A stretch of 64,000 bases of DNA from Chryseobacterium defluvii (lineage in GTDB: Bacteria; Bacteroidota; Bacteroidia; Flavobacteriales; Weeksellaceae): NCBI RefSeq assembly GCF_014204415.1, contig NZ_JACHLE010000001.1, forward strand, positions 682,001 to 746,000, in the 5' to 3' direction. Below, piece after piece: positions 8,232-16,935 of the stretch. Both the position numbers and the translations under genes were made by a program. The notes below the pieces were generated by a model. It saw only the letters and a list, made by a program, of their open reading frames with translations. It was not told the origin of the DNA and did no database searches. Position 1 is the stretch's first letter. The number at the start of each line of letters is the position of its first letter.

Positions 8232-9773
8232 ATGTCGAAAAAAGCAATATTGGCAATCCTTGATGGATGGGGATTGGGGATGAATCCGGATGTTTCTGCA
8301 ATAGATAAAGCAGATACACCGTTTATGGACAGCTGTTATAAAAAATTTCCGCACACCACACTGGAGGCAAGCGGTTTAGCAGTTGGGCTTCCGGCCGGGC
8401 AGATGGGGAATTCCGAAGTAGGACACATGAACTTAGGAGCAGGGAGAGTGGTTTACCAGAACCTTGTTAAACTTAATATGGCAGTTGAGAATGGAACCCT
8501 GGGCCAGGAAAAAGTCATTCAGGATGCTTTTGAATACGCTAAAAAAGAAAATAAAAAAGTACACTTTATAGGTCTTGTGTCTAATGGAGGAGTACATTCC
8601 CATATCAATCATCTAAAAGGCTTATTAACTGCCGCTAAAGACTTCGGGCTCAATGACAATGTCTTTGTACATGCTTTTACCGACGGCCGGGACTGTGATC
8701 CGCATTCAGGATTAGGTTTCATTGAAGAAATTCAGAAGCACATGGAGGTTACTACCGGAAAGCTGGCAACCGTAACGGGAAGATATTACGCGATGGACAG
8801 AGATAAAAGATGGGAGCGTGTAAAACTGGCTTATGATGCTTTAACAGAAGGAGTTGGAATTCAAACAACAGATGCTTTAGCAGCCATTAAAGATTCATAT
8901 GACAATAGTGTCTCTGATGAATTCCTAAAGCCAATTATCCTTGTGAATACAACTGCTACCGGAAACGTTGTCCCTGTTGCTAAAATTATAGATAATGATG
9001 TGGTGATATGCTTCAATTTCCGTACTGACAGAGGGCGGGAAATTACAGAAGTGCTTTGTCAGCAGGATTTCCCGGATTATTCTATGTCCAAATTAAATCT
9101 GTATTATGTTACCCTTACCAATTATGATAAGACATTCCGGAATGTACATGTGGTATTTGATGAAAACGTATTGCAGGATACGATGGGAGAAGTATTGGAA
9201 AGAAACGGAAAAACCCAGATCAGAATTGCAGAAACAGAGAAATATCCTCACGTTACCTTTTTCTTTTCAGGAGGCCGGGAAAAAGAATTCGTTGGAGAAA
9301 GAAGATTGCTTTGTCCGAGTCCGAAAGACGTTCCTACCTATGATCTGAAACCCGAAATGTCTGCTTATGATATCACCAATGCTATTATTCCCGAGTTGGA
9401 AAATGAAACAGCCGATTTTATCTGCCTGAATTTTGCCAATACCGATATGGTAGGGCATACAGGTGTTTTTTCAGCTGCCGTAAAAGCTGCAGAAACAGTA
9501 GATAAATGTATAGAGAAAGTGGCAACTGCTGCTTATGAGCATGGCTATGCCGTATTTATTCTTGCAGATCACGGGAACTCTGACGTAATGATAAACCCTG
9601 ATGGGACACCCAACACCCAGCATTCAACCAATCTGGTTCCATTGATTGTGATGGATAAAGACCATACCTGGAATCTGAAACCCGGAAAGCTGGGCGATAT
9701 GGCTCCCACCATTTTAAAAGTAATGGGAGTGGAAATACCGGAAATAATGACAGGAAATGTATTAGTAAGCTGA
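8232..9773 (+). CDS. gpmI: 2,3-bisphosphoglycerate-independent phosphoglycerate mutase
   Basis: Cytosolic, Mn-dependent glycolytic enzyme interconverting 3- and 2-phosphoglycerate. From the ATG at 8232 the protein is 513 residues, typical of iPGM. Metal ligand D11 sits in the N-terminal I-L-D-G-W-G, and the phospho-acceptor serine is S61 in G-N-S-E-V-G-H-M-N. The C-terminal alkaline-phosphatase-fold metal motif A-D-H-G-N-S and an H-S-T-N motif are also present. The upstream ATG at 8214 lies inside the promoter and was rejected. A terminator follows. Confidence 0.96.
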   Translation: MSKKAILAILDGWGLGMNPDVSAIDKADTPFMDSCYKKFPHTTLEASGLAVGLPAGQMGNSEVGHMNLGAGRVVYQNLVKLNMAVENGTLGQEKVIQDAFEYAKKENKKVHFIGLVSNGGVHSHINHLKGLLTAAKDFGLNDNVFVHAFTDGRDCDPHSGLGFIEEIQKHMEVTTGKLATVTGRYYAMDRDKRWERVKLAYDALTEGVGIQTTDALAAIKDSYDNSVSDEFLKPIILVNTTATGNVVPVAKIIDNDVVICFNFRTDRGREITEVLCQQDFPDYSMSKLNLYYVTLTNYDKTFRNVHVVFDENVLQDTMGEVLERNGKTQIRIAETEKYPHVTFFFSGGREKEFVGERRLLCPSPKDVPTYDLKPEMSAYDITNAIIPELENETADFICLNFANTDMVGHTGVFSAAVKAAETVDKCIEKVATAAYEHGYAVFILADHGNSDVMINPDGTPNTQHSTNLVPLIVMDKDHTWNLKPGKLGDMAPTILKVMGVEIPEIMTGNVLVS

Positions 9774-9791
9774 AATTAAATAATATTGATA

Positions 9792-9830
9792 AAAAATTGC
9801 CGTTATGATTTATATACCGGCAATTTTTAT
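9792..9830 (+). terminator. Terminator after gpmI
   Basis: The inverted repeat AAAAATTGCCG (9792-9802) / CGGCAATTTTT (9818-9828) has a 15-nt loop and its right arm ends in T residues. Confidence 0.75.
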
Positions 9831-9880
9831 GATTTATATCAGGATTGGAAATTGCTATGCTTTAAATAATAAATAAATCA

Positions 9881-9888
9881 TATCTTTG
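9881..9888 (+). promoter_or_regulatory. -7 element for acyl-ACP desaturase gene
   Basis: TATCTTTG, an exact TAnnTTTG match, lies 24 nt before the ATG at 9913. Confidence 0.5.
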
Positions 9889-9912
9889 TATATTAAAATC
9901 TAAATAGTAAGA

Positions 9913-10893
9913 ATGTATCAAAAGCTTGTTAGAAAAGAAGTAATGGGAATTCTGGGAAAAGAAGTAGGTTCTTTTCTGGATAAGTTTTTAACGCCGATAG
10001 AGAAGATATGGCAGCCTTCCGATTACCTTCCGGACCCTTCAAGTGCTGATTTTAAGTATGATCTGGAAGAGATCCAGACATTTGCCCGCGAAATGCCTTA
10101 CGATCTTTTTGTTACCCTGATAGGAGACTGTATCACAGAAGAAGCCTTACCTTCTTATGAATCGTGGCTGATGGGAGTTGAGGGTATCGATCAGGAAGAA
10201 AAAGAACTGGGCTGGAGCTACTGGGTAAGAGCATGGACTGCAGAAGAAAACAGACACGGAGATCTTTTGAATAAATATCTTTATCTGTGCGGAAGGGTAA
10301 ACATGCGGGAAGTTGAAATTACAACCCAATATTTAATCAATGATGGTTTCGATCTGGGAACCACTATGGATCCTTACAGAAATTTTGTTTACACAAGCTT
10401 TCAGGAAACAGCGACCAATATCTCACATAGAAGAGTGGGTACGTTGGCAAAACAGTCCGGGAATGGAAAATTAGCCAAGATGTGCGGGGTAATTGCAGCT
10501 GATGAAGCAAGGCATGCAAAAGCGTACAAGCATTTCGTGACAAAGATCCTTGAAATTGATCCGTCAGAAATGATCCTTGCTTTTGAAGATATGATGCGTA
10601 AGAAGATCGTAATGCCTGCACATATGATGAGACAGTCCGGGCAGAAAGCAGGAGAGCTTTGGGAGCATTTTTCAGATGCCGCACAAAGATGTATGGTGTA
10701 TACAGGACAGGATTATATCAATATTTTAAAAGACCTGCTGGATGAATGGAAGATAGAACATGTGAGCGGCCTTACCGAAAAAGCAGAAAAGGCCCAGGAA
10801 TACCTGATGAAATTGCCTTCCAGATTACAGAAGATCACAGACAGGATTTCTACTCCTGATTTACAATTTCAGTTTAATTGGGTGAAAAGCTAG
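9913..10893 (+). CDS. Acyl-ACP desaturase (soluble, di-iron, fatty acid desaturase type 2)
   Basis: Cytosolic ferritin-like di-iron enzyme that introduces a double bond into acyl carrier protein-bound fatty acids. The two E-x-x-H metal half-sites are visible: E-E-N-R-H at about 111-115 and D-E-A-R-H at 197-201. Further ligands are expected in the E-x-x-x-x-x-E helices around D-L-E-E-I-Q-T-F and Q-E-T-A. The 326-residue length fits the plant-stearoyl-ACP-desaturase-like family. It is monocistronic, with its own promoter and terminator. Regioselectivity cannot be read from the sequence. Confidence 0.9.
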   Translation: MYQKLVRKEVMGILGKEVGSFLDKFLTPIEKIWQPSDYLPDPSSADFKYDLEEIQTFAREMPYDLFVTLIGDCITEEALPSYESWLMGVEGIDQEEKELGWSYWVRAWTAEENRHGDLLNKYLYLCGRVNMREVEITTQYLINDGFDLGTTMDPYRNFVYTSFQETATNISHRRVGTLAKQSGNGKLAKMCGVIAADEARHAKAYKHFVTKILEIDPSEMILAFEDMMRKKIVMPAHMMRQSGQKAGELWEHFSDAAQRCMVYTGQDYINILKDLLDEWKIEHVSGLTEKAEKAQEYLMKLPSRLQKITDRISTPDLQFQFNWVKS

Positions 10894-10919
10894 TTTCATA
10901 TTTTTTTAAATTATATAAG

Positions 10920-10951
10920 AGAGTATCCGATATTTTGGATGCTCTTTTTTA
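10920..10951 (+). terminator. Terminator after desaturase gene
   Basis: AGAGTATCC (10920-10928) pairs with GGATGCTCT (10937-10945), with one G-U wobble, and is followed by six Ts. Confidence 0.75.
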
Positions 10952-11041
10952 TTTACAGGCTTCCAATGCAATAAATGTTAATGTATAGTAATTTGTATTG
11001 CATAGTTCTAAATATTTTATACCTTTATATAAAAATTGATC

Positions 11042-11869
11042 ATGAAAATTATTTATTACCTGTTCTTGTTTCTAATTGGGATGATGAAAGGGCAGACGTA
11101 CCGCTTTATTTATGAAGTAAACAGTAAAAAAGACTCTACTGAGAATATAATGACTAAGGAATACTTCCATTTGGATATCAATCAGGATGAAATTTTATAT
11201 TATGGGAGGGATTTTTTCATTTCGGACTCCATAAAGAAGCTTAACCTTCCTCATGGTTTTCCGGCTCCCAAGCTTAATGATTTTTTTGTTCATAAGACAG
11301 GTAGTAAAACCTATGACGGATACGAATTCCTTGGCTGGGATATCATCAAACGAAACTCTCAACCTGAACAACGATGGGAATTGTTGCCGGAAAAGAAAGA
11401 ATTTCAGAATTTTTCTCTTCAGAAAGCGACAACTGTTTTTGGAGGCAGAAGCTGGACCGCATGGTTCACCTCAGAGATCCCCTTTCAGGAAGGTCCGCAC
11501 AAATTTTACGGTCTGCCCGGACTGATCGTGGAACTTTCGGATGATAAGGGAAATTTTAAGTTCAAATTAGTGAAATCTCAATATTATAAGGTGACTAATC
11601 AGATAGATCTTTTGAGCAGAATGTTTAAAAAGAATTTATATTTGGACGACAAAAGCTATCTGAAATATAAGCTTACACACTATGAAGACCCGTTTGCATA
11701 TTTGAAAAACGGAAGAGTAGACTGGTCAGAGACCGAAGAAATTCTTCTTGATAACGGAACCAGGCTGACTAAAGAAAATATACGGTCATCTACAGATATA
11801 CAACGCAGACTGATAAAAAAGTACAACAACCCGGTGGAATTAGATAACATCATCCATTATCCTAAATAA
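11042..11869 (+). CDS. GLPGLI family exported protein
   Basis: The longest frame starts at a TTG at 11036; the ATG at 11042 begins the signal peptide (MKIIYYLFLFLIGMMKGQ), giving 275 residues. The name-giving motif is present as Y-G-L-P-G-L-I-V-E-L near residue 161, after a conserved W-x-A-W-F-T-S-E-I-P segment. GLPGLI proteins are a Bacteroidota family of unknown function, usually exported. No neighbour suggests a role here. Confidence 0.88.
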   Translation: MKIIYYLFLFLIGMMKGQTYRFIYEVNSKKDSTENIMTKEYFHLDINQDEILYYGRDFFISDSIKKLNLPHGFPAPKLNDFFVHKTGSKTYDGYEFLGWDIIKRNSQPEQRWELLPEKKEFQNFSLQKATTVFGGRSWTAWFTSEIPFQEGPHKFYGLPGLIVELSDDKGNFKFKLVKSQYYKVTNQIDLLSRMFKKNLYLDDKSYLKYKLTHYEDPFAYLKNGRVDWSETEEILLDNGTRLTKENIRSSTDIQRRLIKKYNNPVELDNIIHYPK

Positions 11870-11921
11870 AAATTGTCCGTTACAGTATTTTACAGCCTGG
11901 TGAAGCCAAAGAAGAACCTGT

Positions 11922-11955
11922 GAAGAGCGTATTGTTTTCAGGATACTCTTTTTAT
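11922..11955 (+). terminator. Weak terminator-like hairpin after GLPGLI gene
   Basis: AAGAG-CG-TAT and ATAC-TCTT arms pair imperfectly around 11922-11949 and are followed by a T-run. The stem is interrupted, so the call is weak. Confidence 0.35.
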
Positions 11956-11959
11956 TTCT

Positions 11960-11967
11960 TATCTTTG
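11960..11967 (+). promoter_or_regulatory. -7 element for HAD hydrolase gene
   Basis: TATCTTTG, an exact TAnnTTTG match, lies 19 nt before the ATG at 11987. Confidence 0.5.
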
Positions 11968-11986
11968 CACAGCTAAAATAAACAAA

Positions 11987-12418
11987 ATGTTGAATAATAA
12001 AAAAATTGCTGTCGATTTTGACGGAACTATTGTGGATGATGCATATCCGGCAATAGGCAAACCCAAGATCTTCGCTTTTGAAACACTGAAAAAATTACAA
12101 TCTCAGGGATACAGACTGATACTTTGGACATACAGGCACGGAAAAACACTGGAAGAAGCCGTAGAGTTCTGCAAAAGTAACGGAATTGAATTCTATTCCG
12201 TTAACTCCAGCTTTGAAGGAGAGGTTTTTGACTCCGAAACCCAATCCAGGAAGATAGATGCCGACTGGTTTATTGACGACAGGAATCTGGGCGGATTTCC
12301 GGGATGGGGAGAGATCTATAACATCATCAATGAAAGAATAGAATTCCGTGTAGAAGGAAAAGAAGTTTTGGCTTATTCCAAACTTAAAAAAGAAAAGAAA
12401 AAAGGTTTATTCTGGTAA
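11987..12418 (+). CDS. HAD-like hydrolase, small
   Basis: A 143-residue cytosolic protein with a HAD phosphatase motif I (V-D-F-D-G-T; D10 nucleophile and D12), followed by L-W-T-Y-R at motif II position and D-D-R-N-L-G-G near residue 102 as the acidic motif IV. It lacks a cap domain, like the compact BT0820-type hydrolases of Bacteroidota. The substrate is unknown. The C-terminus is Lys-rich. Confidence 0.75.
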   Translation: MLNNKKIAVDFDGTIVDDAYPAIGKPKIFAFETLKKLQSQGYRLILWTYRHGKTLEEAVEFCKSNGIEFYSVNSSFEGEVFDSETQSRKIDADWFIDDRNLGGFPGWGEIYNIINERIEFRVEGKEVLAYSKLKKEKKKGLFW

Positions 12419-12463
12419 AATAGGCCTGACAATATAGCAATGGAACAATTTACAGTATTTTAG

Positions 12464-12498
12464 ATTGTTACATTGTTAAATTTTTAAATTGTTACATT
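12464..12498. repeat. Short direct repeats in AT-rich spacer before map
   Basis: ATTGTTACATT occurs at 12464-12474 and again at 12488-12498, separated by AT-rich sequence. Similar low-complexity AT spacers occur elsewhere in the window. No function is assigned. Confidence 0.45.
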
Positions 12499-12503
12499 AA
12501 TAC

Positions 12504-13313
12504 ATGATTCAGTTAAAAACGATAGACGAGCTTCGTCTCATGAAGCAAAGTGCACGATTAGTTTCCAAAACACTGGGAATGCTGGCTAAAGAAATTAAGC
12601 CGGGAATCACTACACTGCATTTGGATAAATTAGCCCATGAATTCATTAAAGACCACGGAGCCGAGCCTGCCTTTTTGGGATATGGCGGTTTTCCGTACTC
12701 TTTATGCATCTCTCCAAACGAACAGGTAGTTCATGGCTTCCCGAACAATGATATTGTAAAAGAAGGAGATGTACTTTCCGTGGATTGCGGGGTTATTTTA
12801 AATGGCTTTGTAGGAGATCATGCCTATACCTTTGAAATCGGGGAAGTAAATCCCGAAACCAGAAAACTGCTTCAGGTGACCAAGGAATCCCTTTACAAAG
12901 GAATCGGGCAATGCATCAGGGGAAAGAGGATAGGAGACATTTCTCATGCTATACAGGCTCATTGTGAGAAAGAAGGTTATGGAGTAGTGCGTGAGCTGGT
13001 AGGACATGGAGTAGGCAGGAAAATGCATGAAGATCCGCAGGTTCCCAACTATGGAAGGCAGGGAAGCGGAAAAGTGATCAAAGACGGGCTTACGATAGCT
13101 ATCGAACCCATGATCAACCTCGGCACTGAAAAAGTGAGATTTCATAGTGACGGCTGGACGGTTACCACTTTAGACAATCAGCCTTCCGCCCATTTTGAAC
13201 ATGATGTGGCCGTAATCAACGGAAAACCAGTTCTGCTATCCACATTCCAGTATATTTATGAAGCATTAGGTATAGAGAGTGATGAGGAAAAGCCTTTCCA
13301 AATGGATTTTTAA
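12504..13313 (+). CDS. map: Type I methionyl aminopeptidase
   Basis: Cytosolic metalloenzyme removing the initiator methionine from nascent proteins. The 269-residue pita-bread fold shows all five metal ligand motifs in order: D-C-G-V, G-D-H-A, G-H-G-V-G-R, I-E-P-M-I and F-E-H-D-V-A-V. The length is near the type I norm (~250-265), with no zinc-finger extension. Its TAA overlaps the ATG of the methyltransferase gene by one base (taATG), implying translational coupling. Confidence 0.95.
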   Translation: MIQLKTIDELRLMKQSARLVSKTLGMLAKEIKPGITTLHLDKLAHEFIKDHGAEPAFLGYGGFPYSLCISPNEQVVHGFPNNDIVKEGDVLSVDCGVILNGFVGDHAYTFEIGEVNPETRKLLQVTKESLYKGIGQCIRGKRIGDISHAIQAHCEKEGYGVVRELVGHGVGRKMHEDPQVPNYGRQGSGKVIKDGLTIAIEPMINLGTEKVRFHSDGWTVTTLDNQPSAHFEHDVAVINGKPVLLSTFQYIYEALGIESDEEKPFQMDF

Positions 13314-14080
13314 TGAAAAAAATCACCAAGCTTTTATTAAATAAAATTCCGCGCCCGATGCTTATTCAAATGAGTATCTGGGCAAGGCCTGTGATCTATC
13401 AGTTTTTCAAAGGAAATAATTTCTATGATCCTATAGATGGCAGATCTTACCGGAAATTCCTTCCTTACGGATATGGCAGCCAGAGAGAGAATGCATTGTC
13501 TCCGGGAACCTTAAGCCTTGAAAGGCACCGCCAGATGTGGCTATATCTGCAGAATGAGACCGATTTTTTTATTAAGAACCATAAAGTACTGCATATTGCT
13601 CCCGAACAGGAATTTTTAAGGAAATTCAAAAGGATGAAAAACCTAGATTATATTTCCGCCGACCTGTTTTCCCCGATCGTAGACGTGAAAGCGGATGTCC
13701 TGGATCTTCCTTTTGCCAATGAAAGCTTTGATATTATCTTTTGTAATCACGTATTGGAACATATTGAAGATGATGCAAAAGCCATCAGCGAATTATACAG
13801 AGTAATGAAACCCGGAGGATGGGGAATATTCCAGGTTCCTATGAGAAATTCACTGGAGAAAACGTACGAAGATTTCACCATTAAAGATCCCAAAGAACGC
13901 CAGAAGCATTTCGGGCAGTATGATCATGTACGCTGGTATGGAATGGACTATTTTGACAGGCTGAGAAGAGCAGGCTTTGAAACAGAACCTAATTTCTATT
14001 CTCAGAATTTTTCAGAAGAAGAGATCAGAAAATATGGTTTAAGGCGTAATGAAATTTTACCGGTGGTATTCAAAAGATAG
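13313..14080 (+). CDS. Class I SAM-dependent methyltransferase
   Basis: A 255-residue protein with a Methyltransf_11 core: K-V-L-H-I-A-P-E at motif I position, D-V-L-D-L-P-F for the acidic loop, and F-C-N-H-V-L-E-H-I then V-M-K-P-G-G-W-G for motifs III and post-III. Motif I lacks the usual G-x-G, which is seen in some family members. It starts one base inside the map stop codon. The substrate cannot be predicted. Confidence 0.83.
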   Translation: MKKITKLLLNKIPRPMLIQMSIWARPVIYQFFKGNNFYDPIDGRSYRKFLPYGYGSQRENALSPGTLSLERHRQMWLYLQNETDFFIKNHKVLHIAPEQEFLRKFKRMKNLDYISADLFSPIVDVKADVLDLPFANESFDIIFCNHVLEHIEDDAKAISELYRVMKPGGWGIFQVPMRNSLEKTYEDFTIKDPKERQKHFGQYDHVRWYGMDYFDRLRRAGFETEPNFYSQNFSEEEIRKYGLRRNEILPVVFKR

Positions 14081-14112
14081 AAAAGGGCTTCAAAATGGAA
14101 AGCCCTTTTTTA
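14081..14112. terminator. Terminator between convergent methyltransferase and T9SS protein genes
   Basis: AAAAGGGCTT (14081-14090) pairs with AAGCCCTTTT (14100-14109) over a 9-nt loop, with T-rich right and A-rich left flanks. It can serve both strands. Confidence 0.85.
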
Positions 14113-14118
14113 TTGAAA

Positions 14119-14808
14119 TCATTCTCTGATGAAAGTATACGGCTTATAATCTCCGATCAGTAGAATGTATTGGCCTTTCTGAAGAATGCGTATGTCAATT
14201 TTCATTGTCGTATGGTCACTGGTATCCTTATAGACCAATTTTCCTGTCATGTCATAGATCTTTACAGCAAGATTCCGGTCAATATTCTTAATATTTAAAT
14301 ATTCCTTTGCCGGATTAGGATATACTGAAAAAGATTTTTTTACAGCATCGTCCTGAGTACTCAGGAAAGAATTGTTGTAATAGACTTTATCTCCTGTGGT
14401 AGTATCGGTAATAATTAATGTTTTCGTACTTCCCGCAGAATTGATCTCATAATTAAAAACATTCCCGATAACGGAATTCATATAGAAATTACAGTTTTTC
14501 ATATCATAGTCCTGTACGGCGGCATAATTGGTTCCCAAATAATCAGCAAGAGAACAAACGGTTGAGTTTTTTGTGAAGCTGTCGGAAGTACCGGAAAAGG
14601 TAATATTAGAGTTTGCGTAATTATAATAAATAGAATAAAACCCGTCTGCCGTAAACGAAGAAGGAGGCAAAACCGCATCCATTGCCGGAGTTGTGGTAGT
14701 CTGCCCGTTGATTACCATTTTAGAAATATACCAGCTGTTGGAAAACAGTTCAGGATTTTGTGCGGATAAAAAACTGTATACGAATAAAAAAAATAAAACT
14801 TTTTTCAT
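14119..14808 (-). CDS. Secreted protein with T9SS sorting domain, function unknown
   Basis: The signal peptide (MKKVLFFLFVYSFLSAQ) is followed by a ~130-residue domain resembling the lipocalin-like sequences often attached to Por tails (S-W-Y-I-S-K-M-V-I-N-G). The C-terminal ~75 residues are a type A sorting domain with V-Y-P-N-P, a G-K-L-V-Y strand and a final strand ending near the C-terminus. It is probably exported across the outer membrane by T9SS. No catalytic motif was found. Confidence 0.8.
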   Translation of the reverse strand: MKKVLFFLFVYSFLSAQNPELFSNSWYISKMVINGQTTTTPAMDAVLPPSSFTADGFYSIYYNYANSNITFSGTSDSFTKNSTVCSLADYLGTNYAAVQDYDMKNCNFYMNSVIGNVFNYEINSAGSTKTLIITDTTTGDKVYYNNSFLSTQDDAVKKSFSVYPNPAKEYLNIKNIDRNLAVKIYDMTGKLVYKDTSDHTTMKIDIRILQKGQYILLIGDYKPYTFIRE

Positions 14809-14850
14809 ATAGATATTTTTACTTAAATATATGAAAAAATAAGCTTTTAT

Positions 14851-15177
14851 TTAATGGGAAACAGATTTTAATCCAACAATAGAGGCAATTAAAGTAAAAA
14901 TAAAGAATATTCTCCAAAAACTTACAGGGTCTTTAAAAAAGAAGATCCCCATCAATACGGTTCCTACTGCCCCGATCCCCGTCCATACCGCATAAGCCGT
15001 CCCGATAGGTAAAGTCTGTGTAGCTTTGATCAGTAGAAGCATGCTTATGGTTAAAGAGACCAGAAATCCTGCAAACCAGCAATACATTTCAGTTCCTGAT
15101 GTTTCTTTCACTTTTCCCAGGCAGGAAGCAAAGGCAACCTCAAATAATCCGGCAATAATTAAGATGATCCAGCTCAT
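14851..15177 (-). CDS. sugE: SMR-family transporter, Gdx/SugE-type (guanidinium exporter-like)
   Basis: A 108-residue, four-helix inner-membrane protein of the small multidrug resistance family. The essential proton/substrate glutamate is E13 in G-L-F-E-V. The T-A-Y-A-V-W-T-G-I-G-A-V-G segment (TM3) and the I-V-G-L-K-S end match the SugE/Gdx subgroup more closely than EmrE. Members of that subgroup exchange guanidinium for protons; the subgroup assignment is by motif only. No guanidine riboswitch was recognised upstream. Confidence 0.87.
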   Translation of the reverse strand: MSWIILIIAGLFEVAFASCLGKVKETSGTEMYCWFAGFLVSLTISMLLLIKATQTLPIGTAYAVWTGIGAVGTVLMGIFFFKDPVSFWRIFFIFTLIASIVGLKSVSH

Positions 15178-15204
15178 TGTATACTATTTTACTACATTCT
15201 GCTG

Positions 15205-15212
15205 CAAAGATA
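15205..15212 (-). promoter_or_regulatory. -7 element for Gdx/SugE-like gene
   Basis: The minus strand reads TATCTTTG here, an exact TAnnTTTG match, 27 nt upstream of the start at 15177. Confidence 0.45.
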
Positions 15213-15358
15213 CCGTTATTGAAAGACTTACTAAAATCTGGGAACAATTAACCCCGCTTTTTTAATAGTCTCTTTTCAATTTTTTCCACTTCTGCAGGTG
15301 CAGCCATGTATGGACAATATCTAAAGTGTTGAAAAACTTATATGACTTTTGTGGTTTA

Positions 15359-15390
15359 TTGAAAATTTAGATAGTTTCTTAGTACCTTTG
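15359..15390 (+). promoter_or_regulatory. Promoter of era (-33 TTG, -7 TACCTTTG)
   Basis: TTG at 15359-15361 and TACCTTTG at 15383-15390 are separated by 21 bp, a good fit to the Bacteroidota promoter layout. The -7 element lies 21 nt before the ATG at 15412. Confidence 0.6.
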
Positions 15391-15411
15391 CAGATCATAA
15401 TATAATTTGAT

Positions 15412-16287
15412 ATGCACAAAGCAGGATTTGTAAATATAGTTGGAAAACCAAACGCAGGAAAATCTACTTTACTGAATCAGTTGATGGGAGAGAAACTGGC
15501 TATTGTAACACAAAAGGCCCAGACAACCCGTCACAGGATTTTTGGAATTTATAATGAAGAGGATTTACAGATCGTATTTTCAGATACTCCCGGGGTTTTG
15601 GATCCTAAATACGGGCTTCAGGAAAAAATGATGGATTTTGTAAAAGATTCATTACAGGATGCTGATGTTTTTCTGTTCATCGTGGATGTTACGGATAAAG
15701 CAGAACCTTCAGAATTTTTAATAGAAAAACTGAATAAGATTCCCGTACCTGTGCTGCTTTTATTGAATAAAGTGGACCAGACCAATCAGGAAGGCCTGGA
15801 AAAGCTGGTGGAAGAGTGGCATGAGAGAATTCCAAAAGCTGAGATTTTGCCTATTTCTGCATTAAATGCATTTAATACAGAGATCATTTTACCTAAGATC
15901 AAATCTTTGCTTCCTGAAAACCCGCCATATTATGACAAAGACCAGTTTACAGATAAGCCGGAAAGATTCTTTGTGAATGAGACCATTCGTGAAAAAATAC
16001 TTCTGAATTATGATAAGGAGATTCCGTATTCTGTAGAAGTGGTGACCGAACAATTCAAGGAAAAAGAAGGCATTATCTTTATAGATTCCATCATTTATGT
16101 AGAAAGAGACACCCAAAAAGGCATTCTGATCGGGCATAAAGGGGAGGCGATCAAAAAAGTGGGAACAGAATCAAGGCTGGATCTTGAAAAGTTTTTCGCT
16201 AAGAAAATTCATTTGAATTTATTTGTGAAAGTAAAAAAGGATTGGAGAAAGAACGACAGAGATTTAAAAAATTTCGGCTACAGGTAG
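15412..16287 (+). CDS. era: GTPase Era
   Basis: Essential membrane-associated GTPase that binds 16S rRNA during 30S maturation. The 291-residue protein has G1 (GKPNAGKST, 11-19), G3 (D-T-P-G), G4 (N-K-V-D) and G5-like (I-S-A-L), then a C-terminal KH domain with G-H-K-G-E-A-I-K-K-V-G. Length and domain order are canonical. It is preceded by a well-formed promoter. Confidence 0.96.
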   Translation: MHKAGFVNIVGKPNAGKSTLLNQLMGEKLAIVTQKAQTTRHRIFGIYNEEDLQIVFSDTPGVLDPKYGLQEKMMDFVKDSLQDADVFLFIVDVTDKAEPSEFLIEKLNKIPVPVLLLLNKVDQTNQEGLEKLVEEWHERIPKAEILPISALNAFNTEIILPKIKSLLPENPPYYDKDQFTDKPERFFVNETIREKILLNYDKEIPYSVEVVTEQFKEKEGIIFIDSIIYVERDTQKGILIGHKGEAIKKVGTESRLDLEKFFAKKIHLNLFVKVKKDWRKNDRDLKNFGYR

Positions 16288-16354
16288 ACTAAAACACGGT
16301 ATTTTCTCGTTGTATTGAAAGATTTTTATTATCTTTAATGTAAATTTTCATTGA

Positions 16355-16783
16355 ATGTACTATCCGAACTCAAATTTCAGCTCTCTGTATAAAGATATTA
16401 TTTTGTTGATAGTGAGAGTTTTTATAGGTTTTGCCATGCTTTCTCATGGTTTTCCGAAACTTCAGATGCTGCTGGACGGAGGAAAAATTGAATTCTATGA
16501 TTTTTTAGGGATGGGGACACAGTTTTCTCTTATCCTGACTGTATTTGCTGAATTTGTATGTTCTATACTTCTTATTTTGGGGTTATTTACGAGGGTAGCA
16601 TTAGGATTTCTGATCTTTACAATGATCATTGCCGGGTTTGTGGTTCATGGAGCAGATCCTTTTGAGAAAAGGGAAATGAGCCTGATATATTTAGCCGTTT
16701 ATCTTCTGTTAATGACCTTTGGAGCTGGTAAGATCTCTGTGGATCATCTGATCGAAAGGCGTAAAAGAGCTTCAGACTGGTAA
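16355..16783 (+). CDS. DoxX family membrane protein
   Basis: A 142-residue inner-membrane protein with four hydrophobic helices. The first contains the DoxX signature (V-R-V-F-I-G-F-A-M-L-S-H-G-F-P-K). DoxX-type proteins are linked to quinone or redox functions in some organisms, but this subgroup is uncharacterised. It is a single gene bounded by a terminator. Confidence 0.82.
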   Translation: MYYPNSNFSSLYKDIILLIVRVFIGFAMLSHGFPKLQMLLDGGKIEFYDFLGMGTQFSLILTVFAEFVCSILLILGLFTRVALGFLIFTMIIAGFVVHGADPFEKREMSLIYLAVYLLLMTFGAGKISVDHLIERRKRASDW

Positions 16784-16811
16784 TGATATATACAATATAA
16801 TATAAAAATAG

Positions 16812-16840
16812 AAAGAGCATTCAAATAATGCTCTTTTTTA
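16812..16840 (+). terminator. Terminator after DoxX gene
   Basis: AAAGAGCATT (16812-16821) pairs with AATGCTCTTT (16827-16836) over a 5-nt loop and is followed by Ts. Confidence 0.85.
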
Positions 16841-16935
16841 TTGGTTAAAATAGGATCTATACCAGCATAAATAAATTTTCAAACGTCATAAAGAGTTTTC
16901 ATTAAATTCATTAATTTCGTAAAAAATGAAATATA